This document shows positions 26,431-37,215 of a stretch of 64,000 nucleotides of DNA, in pieces. Position 1 is the stretch's first letter. Each line of letters opens with the position of its first letter. Both the position numbers and the translations under genes were made by a program. This stretch comes from Rhabditoides inermis (Eukaryota; Nematoda; Chromadorea; Rhabditida; Rhabditidae): positions 270,001-334,000 of the forward strand of contig CAWZYM010000318.1 of assembly GCA_963966185.1 (NCBI GenBank). Direction: 5' to 3'. Under the pieces are notes generated by a model, which was given only the letters and a program-made list of their open reading frames with translations, did not search any database and was not told the origin of the DNA.

Positions 26431-28785
26431 ACTTCAGACAACTTCATTAATGATTTGCCGGAAAAACCGAACAGTTTTTAGGAGCCGGATAAAAGGGCCG
26501 AATATTAATTTTGTTCCGGACAATATTCGGCTCGCCAAATCCGCGCTCATTTTAAAGACTCTGTCTTTGCTACAGAGATCATGTGTGGTCCAAAGTAGTT
26601 TGTGAGGTGTCAAAAACGAGAAAAGGACGCATTACCGCATCGTCTCAGTCGTTTACAACAGTTCGGCAGTTGTGAACATGTATATCACACGTTTCAGGTG
26701 AGTTGGGGACTTCTCTGCAAACCACTAGACAACAGTCTGACCACTGTCTCACTCTTTGCACTCGTCTTCTTTCTACTTCAGACAACTTCATTATTGATTT
26801 GCCGGAAAAACCGAACAGTTTTTAGGAGCCGGATAAAAGGGCCGAATATTAATTTTGTTCCGGACAATATTCGGCTCGCCAAATCCGCGCTCATTTTAAA
26901 GACTCTGTCTTTGCTACAGAGATCATGTGTGGTCCAAAGTAGTTTGTGAGGTGTCAAAAACGAGAAAAGGACGCATTACCGCATCGTCTCAGTCGTTTAC
27001 AACAGTTCGGCAGTTGTGAACATGTATATCACACGTTTCAGGTGAGTTGGGGACTTCTCTGCAAACCACTAGACAACAGTCTGACCACTGTCTCACTCTT
27101 TGCACTCGTCTTCTTTCTACTTCAGACAACTTCATTATTGATTTGCCGGAAAACCGAACAGTTTTTAGGAGCCGGATAAAAGGGCCGAATATTAATTTTG
27201 TTCCGGACAATATTCGGCTCGCCAAATCCGCGCTCATTTTAAAGACTCTGTCTTTGCTACAGAGATCATGTGTGGTCCAAAGTAGTTTGTGAGGTGTCAA
27301 AAACGAGAAAAGGACGCATTACCGCATCGTCTCAGTCGTTCACAACAGTTCGGCAGTTGTGAACATGTATTTGTATATCACACGTTTCAGGTGAGTTGGG
27401 GAGTTCTCTGCAAACCACTAGACAACAGTCTGACCACTGTCTCACTCTTTGCACTCGTCTTCTTTCTACTTCAGACAACTTCATTATTGATTTGCCGGAA
27501 AAACCGAACAGTTTTTAGGAGCCGGATAAAAGGACCGAATATTAATTTTGTTCCGGACAATATTCGGCTCGCCAAATCCGCGCTCATTTTAAAGACTCTG
27601 TCTTTGCTACAGAGATCATGTGTGGTCCAAAGTAGTTTGTGAGGTGTCAAAAACGAGAAAAGGACGCATTACCGCATCGTCTCAGTCGTTTACAACAGTT
27701 CGGCAGTTGTGAACATGTATATCACACGTTTCAGGTGAGTTGGGGAGTTCTCTGCAAACCACTAGACAACAGTCTGACCACTGTCTTTTCTTTGCACTCG
27801 TCTTCTTTCTACTTCAGACAACTTCATTATTGATTTGCCGGAAAAACCGAACAGTTTTTAGGAGCCGGATAAAAGGGCCGAATATTAATTTTGTTCCGGA
27901 CAATATTCGGCTCGCCAAATCCGCGCTCATTTTAAAGACTCTGTCTTTGCTACAGAGATCATGTGTGGTCCAAAGTAGTTTGTGAGGTGTCAAAAACGAG
28001 AAAAGGACGCATTACCGCATCGTCTCAGTCGTTTACAACAGTTCGGCAGTTGTGAACATGTATTTGTATATCACACGTTTCAGGTGAGTTGGGGAGTTCT
28101 CTGCAAACCACTAGACAACAGTCTGACCACTGTCTCACTCTTTGCACTCGTCTACTTTCTACTTCAGACAACTTCATTATTGATTTGCCGGAAAACCGAA
28201 CAGTTTTTAGGAGCCGGATAAAAGGGCCGAATATTAATTTTGTTCCGGACAATATTCGGCTCGCCAAATCCGCGCTCATTTTAAAGACTCTGTCTTTGCT
28301 ACAGAGATCATGTGTGGTCCAAAGTAGTTTGTGAGGTGTCAAAAACGAGAAAAGGACGCATTACCGCATCGTCTCAGTCGTTTACAACAGTTCGGCAGTT
28401 GTGAACATGTATATCACACGTTTCAGGTGAGTTGGGGACTTCTCTGCAAACCACTAGACAACAGTCTGACCACTGTCTCACTCTTTGCACTCGTCTTCTT
28501 TCTACTTCAGACAACTTCATTATTGATTTGCCGGAAAAACCGAACAGTTTTTAGGAGCCGGATAAAAGGGCCGAATATTAATTTTGTTCCGGACAATATT
28601 CGGCTCGCCAAATCCGCGCTCATTTTAAAGACTCTGTCTTTGCTACAGAGATCATGTGTGGTCCAAAATAGCTTGTGAGGTGTCAAAAACGAGAAAAGGA
28701 CGCATTACCGCATCGTCTCAGTCGTTTACAACAGTTCGGCAGTTGTGAACATGTATTTGTATATTTGTATATCATATTTGTATAT
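26431..28785 (+). repeat. Satellite array, between MITE and SINE
   Basis: The same 344/350-bp monomers in the same direction and register as before the MITE. At its right end (28751-28785) the hexamer region is expanded into an irregular TTGTATAT-rich run immediately before the SINE. Confidence 0.95.
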
Positions 28786-29085
28786 GCCGGGGGCGCGGCT
28801 CAGTGGATAGAGCGTGCGTCTCTCAACCTCACGGTCGCTGGTTCGATCCCCCTCGGAGTCAACCATTCTTGCGAAATTCACCAAGCCCCTGTGGTGTGGC
28901 AATCCACTCTCATGGTAGCCAGAAGGCGTCACAGCACCATCTACGGACTCAAGAACGGAATTCAAGACGTCCGACGCCAACCAACCCAACTACCTCTGCT
29001 GACGTCGTCGTAATCCAAGAACCCTATCTTGTTCTCGACTAGGAGGACCCCGGATTCAACCGGCTAAACAAAAAAAAAAAAAAAA
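28786..29085 (+). mobile_element. tRNA-derived SINE, copy 1
   Basis: A 300-bp element with a tRNA-like head. An A-box-like segment in GGCTCAGTGGATAGAGC matches TRGYNNARNNG at 10 of 11 positions, and the B box GGTTCGATCCC is perfect. A tRNA-unrelated body follows, ending in a 16-base A tract (29070-29085). It is nearly identical to 43436-43729. It interrupts one 350-bp monomer, which resumes at TCACACG. No clear target duplication is seen; the AT-rich 5' flank may be filler. It encodes no protein and would depend on a non-LTR RT in trans. Confidence 0.88.
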
Positions 29086-31660
29086 TCACACGTTTCAGGT
29101 GAGTTGGGGAGTTCTCTGCAAACCACTAGACAACAGTCTGACCACTGTCTCACCCTTTGCACTCGTCTTCTTTCTACTTCAGACAACTTCATTATTGATT
29201 TGCCGGAAAAACCGAACAGTTTTTAGGAGCCGGATAAAAGGGCCGAATATTAATTTTGTTCCGGACAATATTCGGCTCGCCAAATCCGCGCTCATTTTAA
29301 AGACTCTGTCTTTGCTACAGAGATCATGTGTGGTCCAAAGTAGTTTGTGAGGTGTCAAAAACGAGAAAAGGACGCATTACCGCATCGTCTCAGTCGTTTA
29401 CAACAGTTCGGCAGTTGTGAACATGTATATCACACGTTTCAGGTGAGTTGGGGACTTCTCTGCAAACCACTAGACAACAGTCTGACCACTGTCTCACTCT
29501 TTGACCTCGTCTTCTTTCTACTTCAGACAACTTCATTATTGATTTGCCGGAAAAACCGAACAGTTTTTAGGAGCCGGATAAAAGGGCCGAATATTAATTT
29601 TGTTCCGGACAATATTCGGCTCGCCAAATCCGCGCTCATTTTAAAGACTCTGTCTTTGCTACAGAGATCATGTGTGGTCCAAAGTAGTTTGTGAGGTGTC
29701 AAAAACGAGAAAAGGACGCATTACCGCATCGTCTCAGTCGTTTACAACAGTTCGGCAGTTGTGAACATGTATATCACACGTTTCAGGTGAGTTGGGGAGT
29801 TCTCTGCAAACCACTAGACAACAGTCTGACCACTGTCTCACCTTTTGCACTCGTCTTCTTTCTACTTCAGACAACTTCATTGTTGATTTGCCGGAAAACC
29901 GAACAGTTTTTAGGAGCCGGATAAAAGGGCCGAATATTAATTTTGTTCCGGACAATATTCGGCTCGCCAAATCCGCGCTCATTTTAAAGACTCTGTCTTT
30001 GCTACAGAGATCATGTGTGGTCCAAAGTAGTTTGTGAGGTGTCAAAAACGAGAAAAGGACGCATTACCGCATCGTCTCAGTCGTTTACAACAGTTCGGCA
30101 GTTGTGAACATGTATTTGTATATCACACGTTTCAGGTGAGTTGGGGAGTTCTCTGCAAACCACTAGACAACAGTCTGACCACTGTCTCACCCTTTGCACT
30201 CGTCTTCTTTCTACTTCAGACAACTTCATTATTGATTTGCCGGAAAAACCGAACAGTTTTTAGGAGCCGGATAAAAGGGCCGAATATTAATTTTGTTCCG
30301 GACAATATTCGGCTCGCCAAATCCGCGCTCATTTTAAAGACTCTGTCTTTGCTACAGAGATCATGTGTGGTCCAAAGTAGTTTGTGAGGTGTCAAAAACG
30401 AGAAAAGGATGCATTACCGCATCGTCTCAGTCGTTTACAACAGTTCGGCAGTTGTGAACATGTATATCACACGTTTCAGGTGAGTTGGGGAATTCTCTGC
30501 AAACCACTAGACAACAGTCTGACCACTGTCTCACTCTTTGCACTCGTCTTCTTTCTACTTCAGACAACTTCATTATTGATTTGCCGGAAAAACCGAACAG
30601 TTTTTAGGAGCCGGATAAAAGGGCCGAAAATTAATTTTGTTCCGGACAATATTCGGCTCGCCAAATCCGCGCTCATTTTAAAGACTCTGTCTTTGCTACA
30701 GAGATCATGTGTGGTCCAAAGTAGTTTGTGAGGTGTCAAAAACGAGAAAAGGACGCATTACCGCATCGTCTCAGTCGTTTACAACAGTTCGGCAGTTGTG
30801 AACATGTATATCACACGTTTCAGGTGAGTTGGGGACTTCTCTGCAAACCACTAGACAACAGTCTGACCACTGTCTCACTCTTTGCACTCGTCTTCTTTCT
30901 ACTTCAGACAACTTCATTATTGATTTGCCGGAAAAACCGAACAGTTTTTAGGAGCCGGATAAAAGGGCCGAATATTAATTTTGTTCCGGACAATATTCGG
31001 CTCGCCAAATCCGCGCTCATTTTAAAGACTCTGTCTTTGCTACAGAGATCATGTGTGGTCCAAAGTAGTTTGTGAGGTGTCAAAAACGAGAAAAGGACGC
31101 ATTACCGCATCGTCTCAGTCGTTTACAACAGTTCGGCAGTTGTGAACATGTATTTGTATATCACACGTTTCAGGTGAGTTGGGGACTTCTCTGCAAACCA
31201 CTAGACAACAGTCTGACCACTGTCTCACTTTTTGCACTCGTCTTCTTTCTACTTCAGACAACTTCATTATTGATTTGCCGGAAAAACCGAACAGTTTTTA
31301 GGAGCCGGATAAAAGGGCCGAATGTTAATTTTGTTCCGGACAATATTCGGCTCGCCAAATCCGCGCTCATTTTAAAGACTCTGTCTTTGCTACAGAGATC
31401 ATGTGTGGTCCAAAATAGTTTGTGAGGTGTCAAAAACGAGAAAAGGACGCATTACCGCATCGTCTCAGTCGTTTACAACAGTTCGGCAGTTGTGAACATG
31501 TATTTGTATATCACACGTTTCAGGTGAGTTGGGGAATTCTCTGCAAACCACTAGACAACAGTCTGACCACTGTCTCACCCTTTGCACTCGTCTTCTTTCT
31601 ACTTCAGACAACTTCATTATTGATTTGCCGGAAAAACCGAACAGTTTTTAGGAGCCGGAT
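29086..31660 (+). repeat. Satellite array, up to the nested island
   Basis: Seven further monomers plus a partial one. The block 29347-30730 matches 46979-48362 at a constant offset of 17,632 bp and shares private variants (TTTGACCTCG, CACCTTTTGC, GGATGCATTACC). The array stops inside a monomer at GGAGCCGGAT (31660). Confidence 0.95.
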
Positions 31661-31956
31661 AATAATAATATAATATAATATGTTTATCCATAGAGACAGA
31701 ATCGCATTGACAACATGGAAGAAGAACAAACTTATGATGAACGAGTGTCCAACATCAATCAGTTTCCTTCCCAGTGAAGCAAAGCGAATACTGCGGAAGC
31801 CACCTCCAGACACCTTGACGTGTTTGGTAGAAGTGTACTTCCTCCACAGGCACTCTCGCGACGACAACTGAAATGAGTGAGGAGGCAAGCGCCTCATCAT
31901 TAGAATCACCCAATCAAGTCAAACCGCCATGGAGCTTCTATCACATTTACAGATTA

Positions 31957-32090
31957 TTACAAGCGTGTGGGGTCTTGAAACCTCTTTTGGTTCATACTGA
32001 AGAAACGATCAATTGCGACTCCAAATTCTTTCTTAGATAAACATGTGACCGCACTCCTATCCAAATCATTCCAATATTGAACGGCTCTAT
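31957..32090 (-). pseudogene. Family A RT, C-terminal tail
   Basis: On the minus strand this encodes about 44 residues, starting HRAVQYWNDL and ending at TAA (31957-31959). This is the WN.L-type C-terminal segment found after the RT thumb in CR1/Jockey-like elements. It continues the RT fragment that stops at 38926 (residues QSFI). At the two breaks the sequence reads GTATA (32091-32095 and 38925-38929), a possible short target duplication. The 3' UTR runs from 31956 to the AT-rich tail at 31661 and contains a small GAGGC/GCCTC hairpin near 31880. Confidence 0.75.
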
Positions 32091-32143
32091 GTATATAATT
32101 CCAAGAAAATCAATAGAAGTTATATTTTTTTTAAAAATCATAG

Positions 32144-32281
32144 CACACATCCGGTTTCGTCTTCTTACAACAGTTCGGCAGTTGTGAACATGTATTTGTA
32201 TATCACACGTTTCAGGTGAGTTGGGGAGTTCTCTGCAAACCACTTGATTGTCTATGACCCTTCCACCAGACCGGATGTGTG
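32144..32281 (-). other. Split hammerhead-like half-core
   Basis: A perfect 11-bp inverted repeat: CACACATCCGG (32144-32154) and CCGGATGTGTG (32271-32281). On the minus strand the upstream arm is followed by TC and the downstream arm is preceded by GACGAAA. That is the layout GAAA - stem III - U16.1-C17 of a hammerhead ribozyme with stem III open. The expected CTGATGA and stem I are not found between them; that space holds the satellite scrap. Hammerheads are known in Penelope-like elements. This one, if it was one, is broken. Confidence 0.4.
32165..32244 (+). repeat. Satellite fragment inside the island
   Basis: About 80 bp matching the 350-bp satellite class, from TTACAACAG through the hexamer insert and the CAG|GTGAGT site to AACCACT. 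It lies in the 3' region of the Penelope-like element, away from either array, so it was captured or carried in. Confidence 0.93.
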
Positions 32282-32399
32282 AACCTACCAGCCGGGACCA
32301 TCATCAGTGATGAGCTGGTAGGTAAGTATACAAAGAAGTTTTACAAGAAAGAAAAAAAGGGGGAAAAGTGAGTCTAGACTGTTATTGATTGTCTATGAC
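32244..32399. repeat. 15-bp direct repeats flanking a hairpin segment
   Basis: TTGATTGTCTATGAC occurs at 32244-32258 and 32385-32399. The 126 bp between them contain a hairpin (ACCTACCAGC/GCTGGTAGGT) and a purine-rich stretch. This could be a small insertion with its target duplication or an internal repeat of the Penelope-like 3' region. 32400-32558 shows nothing else recognisable. Confidence 0.6.
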
Positions 32400-32558
32400 G
32401 CTAAGAATACGGGGGGCGATGCGCAAAGAAAACAACCACTCGGGACAGGGGAATGTGAAACGAATGATTTGAGAGTGGCGACTGTGAGGCTCATCGACTG
32501 TTTCGCGCAGATCAGTAGATCAGTAAGAGTGCAGAGATAGAGAGGGAATGGTATTAGG

Positions 32559-34434
32559 TCATTTCAGAGTGTCAATGAAATGTTTGAATATATTTTTGGG
32601 TTTTAATTTGTATTTTAATAATAGTTGTTTATTACTAAGAATTGTTTTAGAAATTTGGAACATAACTTTGTCAGAGTTGTAACCATTTGCGATATATGTT
32701 TTATACAGTTGTTGGCATCTTTGTTGAAAGGTTAACTTCATAGTGCAACATCTGAATATTCGAATTATTTCTCCATGTAGACAATTCATAGCAATGCTTG
32801 ACTTAATATTACTTTCACAGTGAGGATATCTGATAACATCGAATGAGTAGTCATCTGTTTTATTGTAAAGTTCTGTTTTTATTAAATTATGTTCTATTTT
32901 GATGGTCAAATCTAAGAATTCGGTCTCTTTAATCTGAGTACTAGTTTGTTCAAGAGTCAAAGAGTTGTGGTAAATTTCGCTATTTATCTTAGAGACAATA
33001 GTGGAATTGGTTCGGTGTATTATTAGAATATCGTCCATATATCTGCATATTTTTTAATGAGTATTACTGAAATATTCTGAATTTCGCATTACGTAAGTGT
33101 ATTCCATGAAGGATAGTGTCAAATCGGCTAGAAGAGGCGAACAATTGTTACCTTGAGGAATACCGGATATTTGTTTGAAAATTAATCCTCCATATAGGGC
33201 GTAACTGTTTTTCAATATATATTCAAGCATGAATTTAATATCATTTTTGTCATATGTATTTCCTGACTTTGTATCTGATGTGCTGTAGTAAACTTTCTTG
33301 AATCCAACCACAATGAACTCTTTTTTGCTGTTCTTGAAGCATAGATCGATCAGTCCAAAGATGTTTTTGATTACAGATTCATGTGGTAGATTCGTAAAAA
33401 GGCTACTGAAGTCCGCAGAAAACAAATTATATTGACTTGCGTTTTCTATTGAATTACACATTTGCAATACTTGCAAGCTATTATTTATGGACCAGATTGG
33501 ATTAATATTTGTGCGTTGTGTTATTGATTTACAGTAATTATGGAAATGGTGTTTTAAAAATGTCAATATTTTTTTGCATTTCTAGTGAAATGGGTTTTAA
33601 ACTGCTGTTAAATGCTCCAGTTATGAAACGGAATTTTATTGGATTTTTGTGCATTTTAGGGATTGCATAGATTTTGGGTAAAGCTTTATCATTGTCATCT
33701 GTTGCTAGTTTTAGAGATTTAGTTGTTATCAAATGTCTGTTTATTATTTCATCTTCTTTTTCGCTCTGATATATATTGTAAGTTGGATTTGAATTAATGG
33801 TTGTGTTTGTAACATAATCATAACCTAATTCTTTATTCATAATTTGTAAATATAGTTTTTTGCAAGTGATAGCATAGTTTCCGGAGGCTTTATCAATACA
33901 AGTTATCACAAATTTATCTTGTAAGATTTTCAATTCTAGTGGCATGGTTTTTTCCTTGAACGGCGGAGGTTTGCATTTTTCATACCATTTCAAAAAATTG
34001 GTTTTGATCCTATTTTCAATTTCGAGTAGTATGTTACCGGGAATTTTGTAAACAGTGGATACTTTTTCCAGGTGCTGTCTAATTAGTTGCAATAGTTCTG
34101 TTGTGATATCTTCATCGATTATTGATTTAGGGGATCGATATTTGGTTCCTTTTATTATAATATTTCTCAGGTTATTACTTTTTATTATGTTGGCGTTTCC
34201 AGAAACAATATGGTTATAATGAGGGTCGATATATAATGGATATTGATTGCAGTAACATGTTGACGTGAGTATTGATTTGATTTTCTCAGTAGTCAGATTG
34301 CGTAAGAATTTATTGTAATTCATTATCATTGTACTGTCTGGAAGAGTGTAGGTGTAGAGAATTCGCGTTTTATAATGTTTTTCATTTGTTGCTTCAAAGT
34401 ATGAATTAAGTGAGCGATTTATTATTTTGGCTAA
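32559..34434 (-). pseudogene. Penelope-like reverse transcriptase part
   Basis: Three open stretches form one RT. 34434-33538 carries the fingers (KMHKNPIKFRFITGAFNSS). 33566-33054 carries palm motif A (SADFSSLFTNLPHE) and motif B (GIPQGNNCSPLLADL). 33053-32559 carries motif C (YMDDIL) and later segments (FLDLTI, YPHCESN). The first two are joined by a one-base frameshift near 33555. The last two are in the same frame, separated only by TAA at 33054-33056, five codons before the YMDD box. The function would be target-primed reverse transcription. The two lesions indicate a dead copy. Upstream codons from 34434 stay open to the transposon junction. Confidence 0.88.
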
Positions 34435-34679
34435 CGAGGAGTGTTGTTAGAGCCACACTCCCGGATCCGAACCAAATTGATAGGATACCTTAGTTAGGAC
34501 CCCGGACATCGATTTCTGGTGTTAGAATTTCCTACGCGATATATACGTTTCCAGTACGAAAACGTACACACTCGTTTTTAAGGATCCTATCTCCCTTTGC
34601 GGCGAGCAAAATCGAGCCGCCGTGGTGTAGTGGATAGCACTTATGTCTAGTAAGCAGGAGGTCCGAGGTTCGGACCCCT
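34435..34679 (+). repeat. Left TIR of the Tc5-like transposon
   Basis: The outer end is CGAGGAGTGTTGTTAGAGCC. The inner 64 bp (34616-34679) are tRNA-like. Identity with the right TIR ends exactly where the tRNA-like segment ends. The adjoining 34680-34837 holds A/T-rich sequence and a (CAA)n run before the transposase stop codon. Confidence 0.95.
34616..34679 (+). other. tRNA-Thr(AGT)-like sequence in the left TIR
   Basis: Starts GCCGCCGTGGTGTAGTGG. TGGTGTAGTGG fits the A-box consensus at all 11 positions. The D arm is GTG...CAC, and the anticodon loop CTAGTAA would place AGT at positions 34-36. GGTTCGGACCC is a B box with one mismatch. The acceptor 3' strand is missing, so it is not a functional tRNA gene. 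The left copy has an A in the anticodon stem where the right copy has C, which breaks one pair. Confidence 0.72.
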
Positions 34680-34837
34680 GATAAAAAAAATTTTGTTGCG
34701 AATTTCTTTTATATTTTTTTTTCGTACTTTCTAAAAATAACACTCAAATTCACAGCAACGTCCACATTGAATAACAATATGTGTATTTTTACAATAACAA
34801 CAACAACAACAACAATTGAAAATTATGGTACAGCGGT

Positions 34838-36855
34838 CTAGATGTGGTTGTGGTAGGCATCGACAAAGTGAGTGAAACAGAACTTGTTGGAACAGTGGGC
34901 GCAGGTGATGAAGGCATACACCGTGCAACCCACCTCATCACAAGAGTGGATGGAACGGGGGAAGCACACCTCTACTGGGGTCTGGAAAGTGCCCGGGTGG
35001 TTGTCCAGGTATCCCGCCGCGTGCCAGGGGTAAGTGAGGAACTCTCGGAAGCACGGGGCACGGAACTGGTCGAAAACCAGTGAGTAGACCAGGAGTAGAT
35101 TGTCCCTCTTGTGCATCTCGAAGTTGAGTCGATTCTGCTGCAAAAAAGTCAGTGGGCGTGGTCAAAAGAGGCGTGGTCAAAGTGAAAAGAGAGTGTCTCA
35201 CCTGGACATGGGCTGTGATGCGACGCACCATACCCTTGAAAGGACGAAAGAAGTAGACGTCGAGAGGCTGGATCATCGACGTCGCCCCTGCAGGGATGTT
35301 CCTCACCTGCAGTTCGTGACCCTGCGGGACAGTCTGCTGGATGGTGGCGTGGTCTTGGAAAGAAGTCCACGAGTCGACCAACAGCATCTTCTTCTTCGGC
35401 GTCCGATCCGCATGCACGCACTTCTCCAGCCACAGCACCATATGGTCCTTCCTCATTATGTGGCTCTTGCCACAGGAGACGACCAGGTTGGGACAGTCCC
35501 TGTGCCCCTTCCTGGGGAACTTCCCGGTCGGCTCCTGCAGCACCACGAAGAGGAGGGGAGCCAGGGTGCCGTTGACGAAGAGGAGCGGCATGATCGTAGA
35601 TGAGTGAGTCGTCGCCGCCGACGAGCGAATCAGAGTCTCCACTATCCGAGTGCCGATCGGAGCGAGGGTACGGGTGCTGGCGAACTCCTGTAACTGGACT
35701 GTATTTCTACAGAATATAAATATTTTCTCTCTTGCCTTACAATTCTCGAACATTACTATATTCATTCATCACAGTAACCATTTCAAATCCGATAGTTTAC
35801 CTTCACGAAACCCGACTGGTCCGCATTGCACAGCTGATCTACCGTAACCCGGTCAGCAGCGAGATCCTCTCGCACCTTGAAATACATTCAAATGTAATTG
35901 GCAAATCGTTTAATTATCACACCTTTTCCACGAACTCGTCGGCCTGCTGCTTGATCTTGGCGGCGTCGTTGTCCCGGCTGATCGTGATCATCTTGGTCGT
36001 CTTGCGCGACGCGATACGGTGATTCTTCTTGAACTTGTTCACCCACGAATGCGACGCCTTGAATCCGGGGATGAGGTTGTGAGTATCGTTGATGACGAGA
36101 GCCATCCTCATGATATCCTCATCGTGAAACGCAATCTCTGTAATCATATCACGGTACTGGATGGGCGGGGCCTGGGGGGCGGGGCTACGCTGGATGGGCG
36201 GAGCCTACAGGATATCCCCGATTTCTACGTGACGGATTCATACGACAAGGATAACTCACTTTGTGACATGACTGCCATCACCTGCTCCTCCAGGATCTCC
36301 ACGAGACGGCGCATCCGAATCCTCTTATCTTCGCGCAGCTCCTCCAACCCGGCCATTGTCTGTTTCAACAATTCAGGAGTTGATCAACATGTTATACCCA
36401 CCTTCAACCGGCGCAAGTCGTTCGCCTTCTTTATCCAGGTGAACCGATTCGCCATCGAAGACAGAGGACGAGGCTTGACAGTGTTGAACAGATGCATGAT
36501 GGCCTTCTCCACCTATGCAATAAAGCTAATTATTAGATCAAGTTCAATACGCACTGACCTCCTCGACGGGGACGCTCCTGGAGTCGTCGCCCTGTCCAAA
36601 CACAATGCACCCATCCTCTCCCACCTCTCCGTCCTTCACATTCTCCAGCGGATCCCAGGAGGGGTCTCCAATCTCGTCCTCCAGCGCACACAACTCGTCC
36701 GTCTCCTCCCACGAGATGATCTCCCCCGACACGGCCATTTTCAACAAGGAAATCACCTGACCGGCCAGCTTGGTCTCCTCCCGAGTGCATGCAGTCGTGT
36801 CCGGCGGTCCGAATTCGCGACAGACAGCTCCAAGGACACGGGCGACAGAAATCAT
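34838..36855 (-). CDS. Tc5-like transposase, seven exons
   Basis: Exons read by eye on the minus strand: 36855-36559, 36512-36402, 36359-36260, 36137-35923, 35875-35801, 35687-35202, 35137-34838. The introns are 42-122 bp with GT-AG ends. Joined length is 1584 nt (527 residues) with no internal stop. Around residues 200-217 lies a CENP-B/Tc5-type HTH (SHSWVNKFKKNHRIASRK). Catalytic acidic residues are D260 (NADQSGF), D371 (LLVDSW) and D409 (IQPLDVYFFRPFK). The C-terminus is a Cys/His-rich Tc5-type domain (CAHCSNKFCFTHF...YHNH). It should bind the TIRs and cut and paste the element. The N-terminal 99 residues are acidic and unassigned. The start is the first ATG of the open frame; the exon 6 acceptor was chosen to keep the conserved frame. 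Confidence 0.85.
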
Positions 36856-36970
36856 GACGAAACAAGAATAAATTCGACAAAAACTGTTAAATCACATTGA
36901 TACAGCTGATTTCGAAAATATCAGCTGATAACTAATCAATAACAGTAACAATTATCATAAAAAACTGATA

Positions 36971-37034
36971 AGGGGTCCGAACCTCGGACCTCCTGCTTAC
37001 TAGACAGAAGTGCTATCCACTACACCACGGCGGC
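36971..37034 (-). other. tRNA-Thr(AGT)-like sequence in the right TIR
   Basis: Minus-strand copy of the tRNA-like segment at 34616-34679. It differs at one base that restores a pair in the anticodon stem (TCTGT/GCAGG around CTAGTAA), so this copy folds better. Both copies point into the element. Confidence 0.72.
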
Positions 37035-37215
37035 TCGATTTTGCTCGCCGCAAAAGGAGATAGGATCCTTAAAAACGAGTGTGTACGTTTTCGTACTGGA
37101 AACGTATATATCGCGTAGGAAATTCTAACACCAGAAATCGATGTCCGGGGTCCTAACTAAGGTATCCTATCAATTTGGTTCGGATCCGGGAGTGTGGCTC
37201 TAACAACACTCCTCG
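36971..37215 (-). repeat. Right TIR of the Tc5-like transposon
   Basis: Reverse complement of 34435-34679. The outer end is CCTCG (37211-37215), followed by the duplicated TAA. The Penelope-like frame reads a further 20 codons into this TIR before a stop, an artefact of the insertion. Confidence 0.95.

Larger units (their letters stand above)
34435..37215 (-). mobile_element. Tc5-like DNA transposon, 2781 bp
   Basis: The element has 245-bp terminal inverted repeats (34435-34679 and 36971-37215) differing at only about two or three positions. TAA is duplicated at 34432-34434 and 37216-37218, and the restored target reads CTAAG. Tc4/Tc5-type elements of the IS630-Tc1-mariner/pogo group target CTNAG and duplicate TNA, so ends, target and transposase agree. 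The element encodes a complete-looking transposase on the minus strand. Near-identical TIRs suggest recent insertion into the Penelope-like coding region. Confidence 0.93.

Noticed and set aside
26150..26450. Protein frames in the 25937-26430 insertion
   Set aside because: They reflect the repeated TTCCGAAA motif. The element has hAT-type ends and no transposase motifs.
28803..29042. Short proteins within the SINE
   Set aside because: The element has pol III A/B boxes and an A tail. Its frames are short and not conserved as protein.
2010..31660. A CRISPR-like or gene-cluster reading of the regular repeats
   Set aside because: Monomers are contiguous 344-bp units with no unique spacers, and the setting is eukaryotic. 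It is a satellite.
34616..34679. A functional tRNA-Thr gene
   Set aside because: The 3' acceptor strand does not pair with the 5' GCCGCCG, and the T stem is imperfect.
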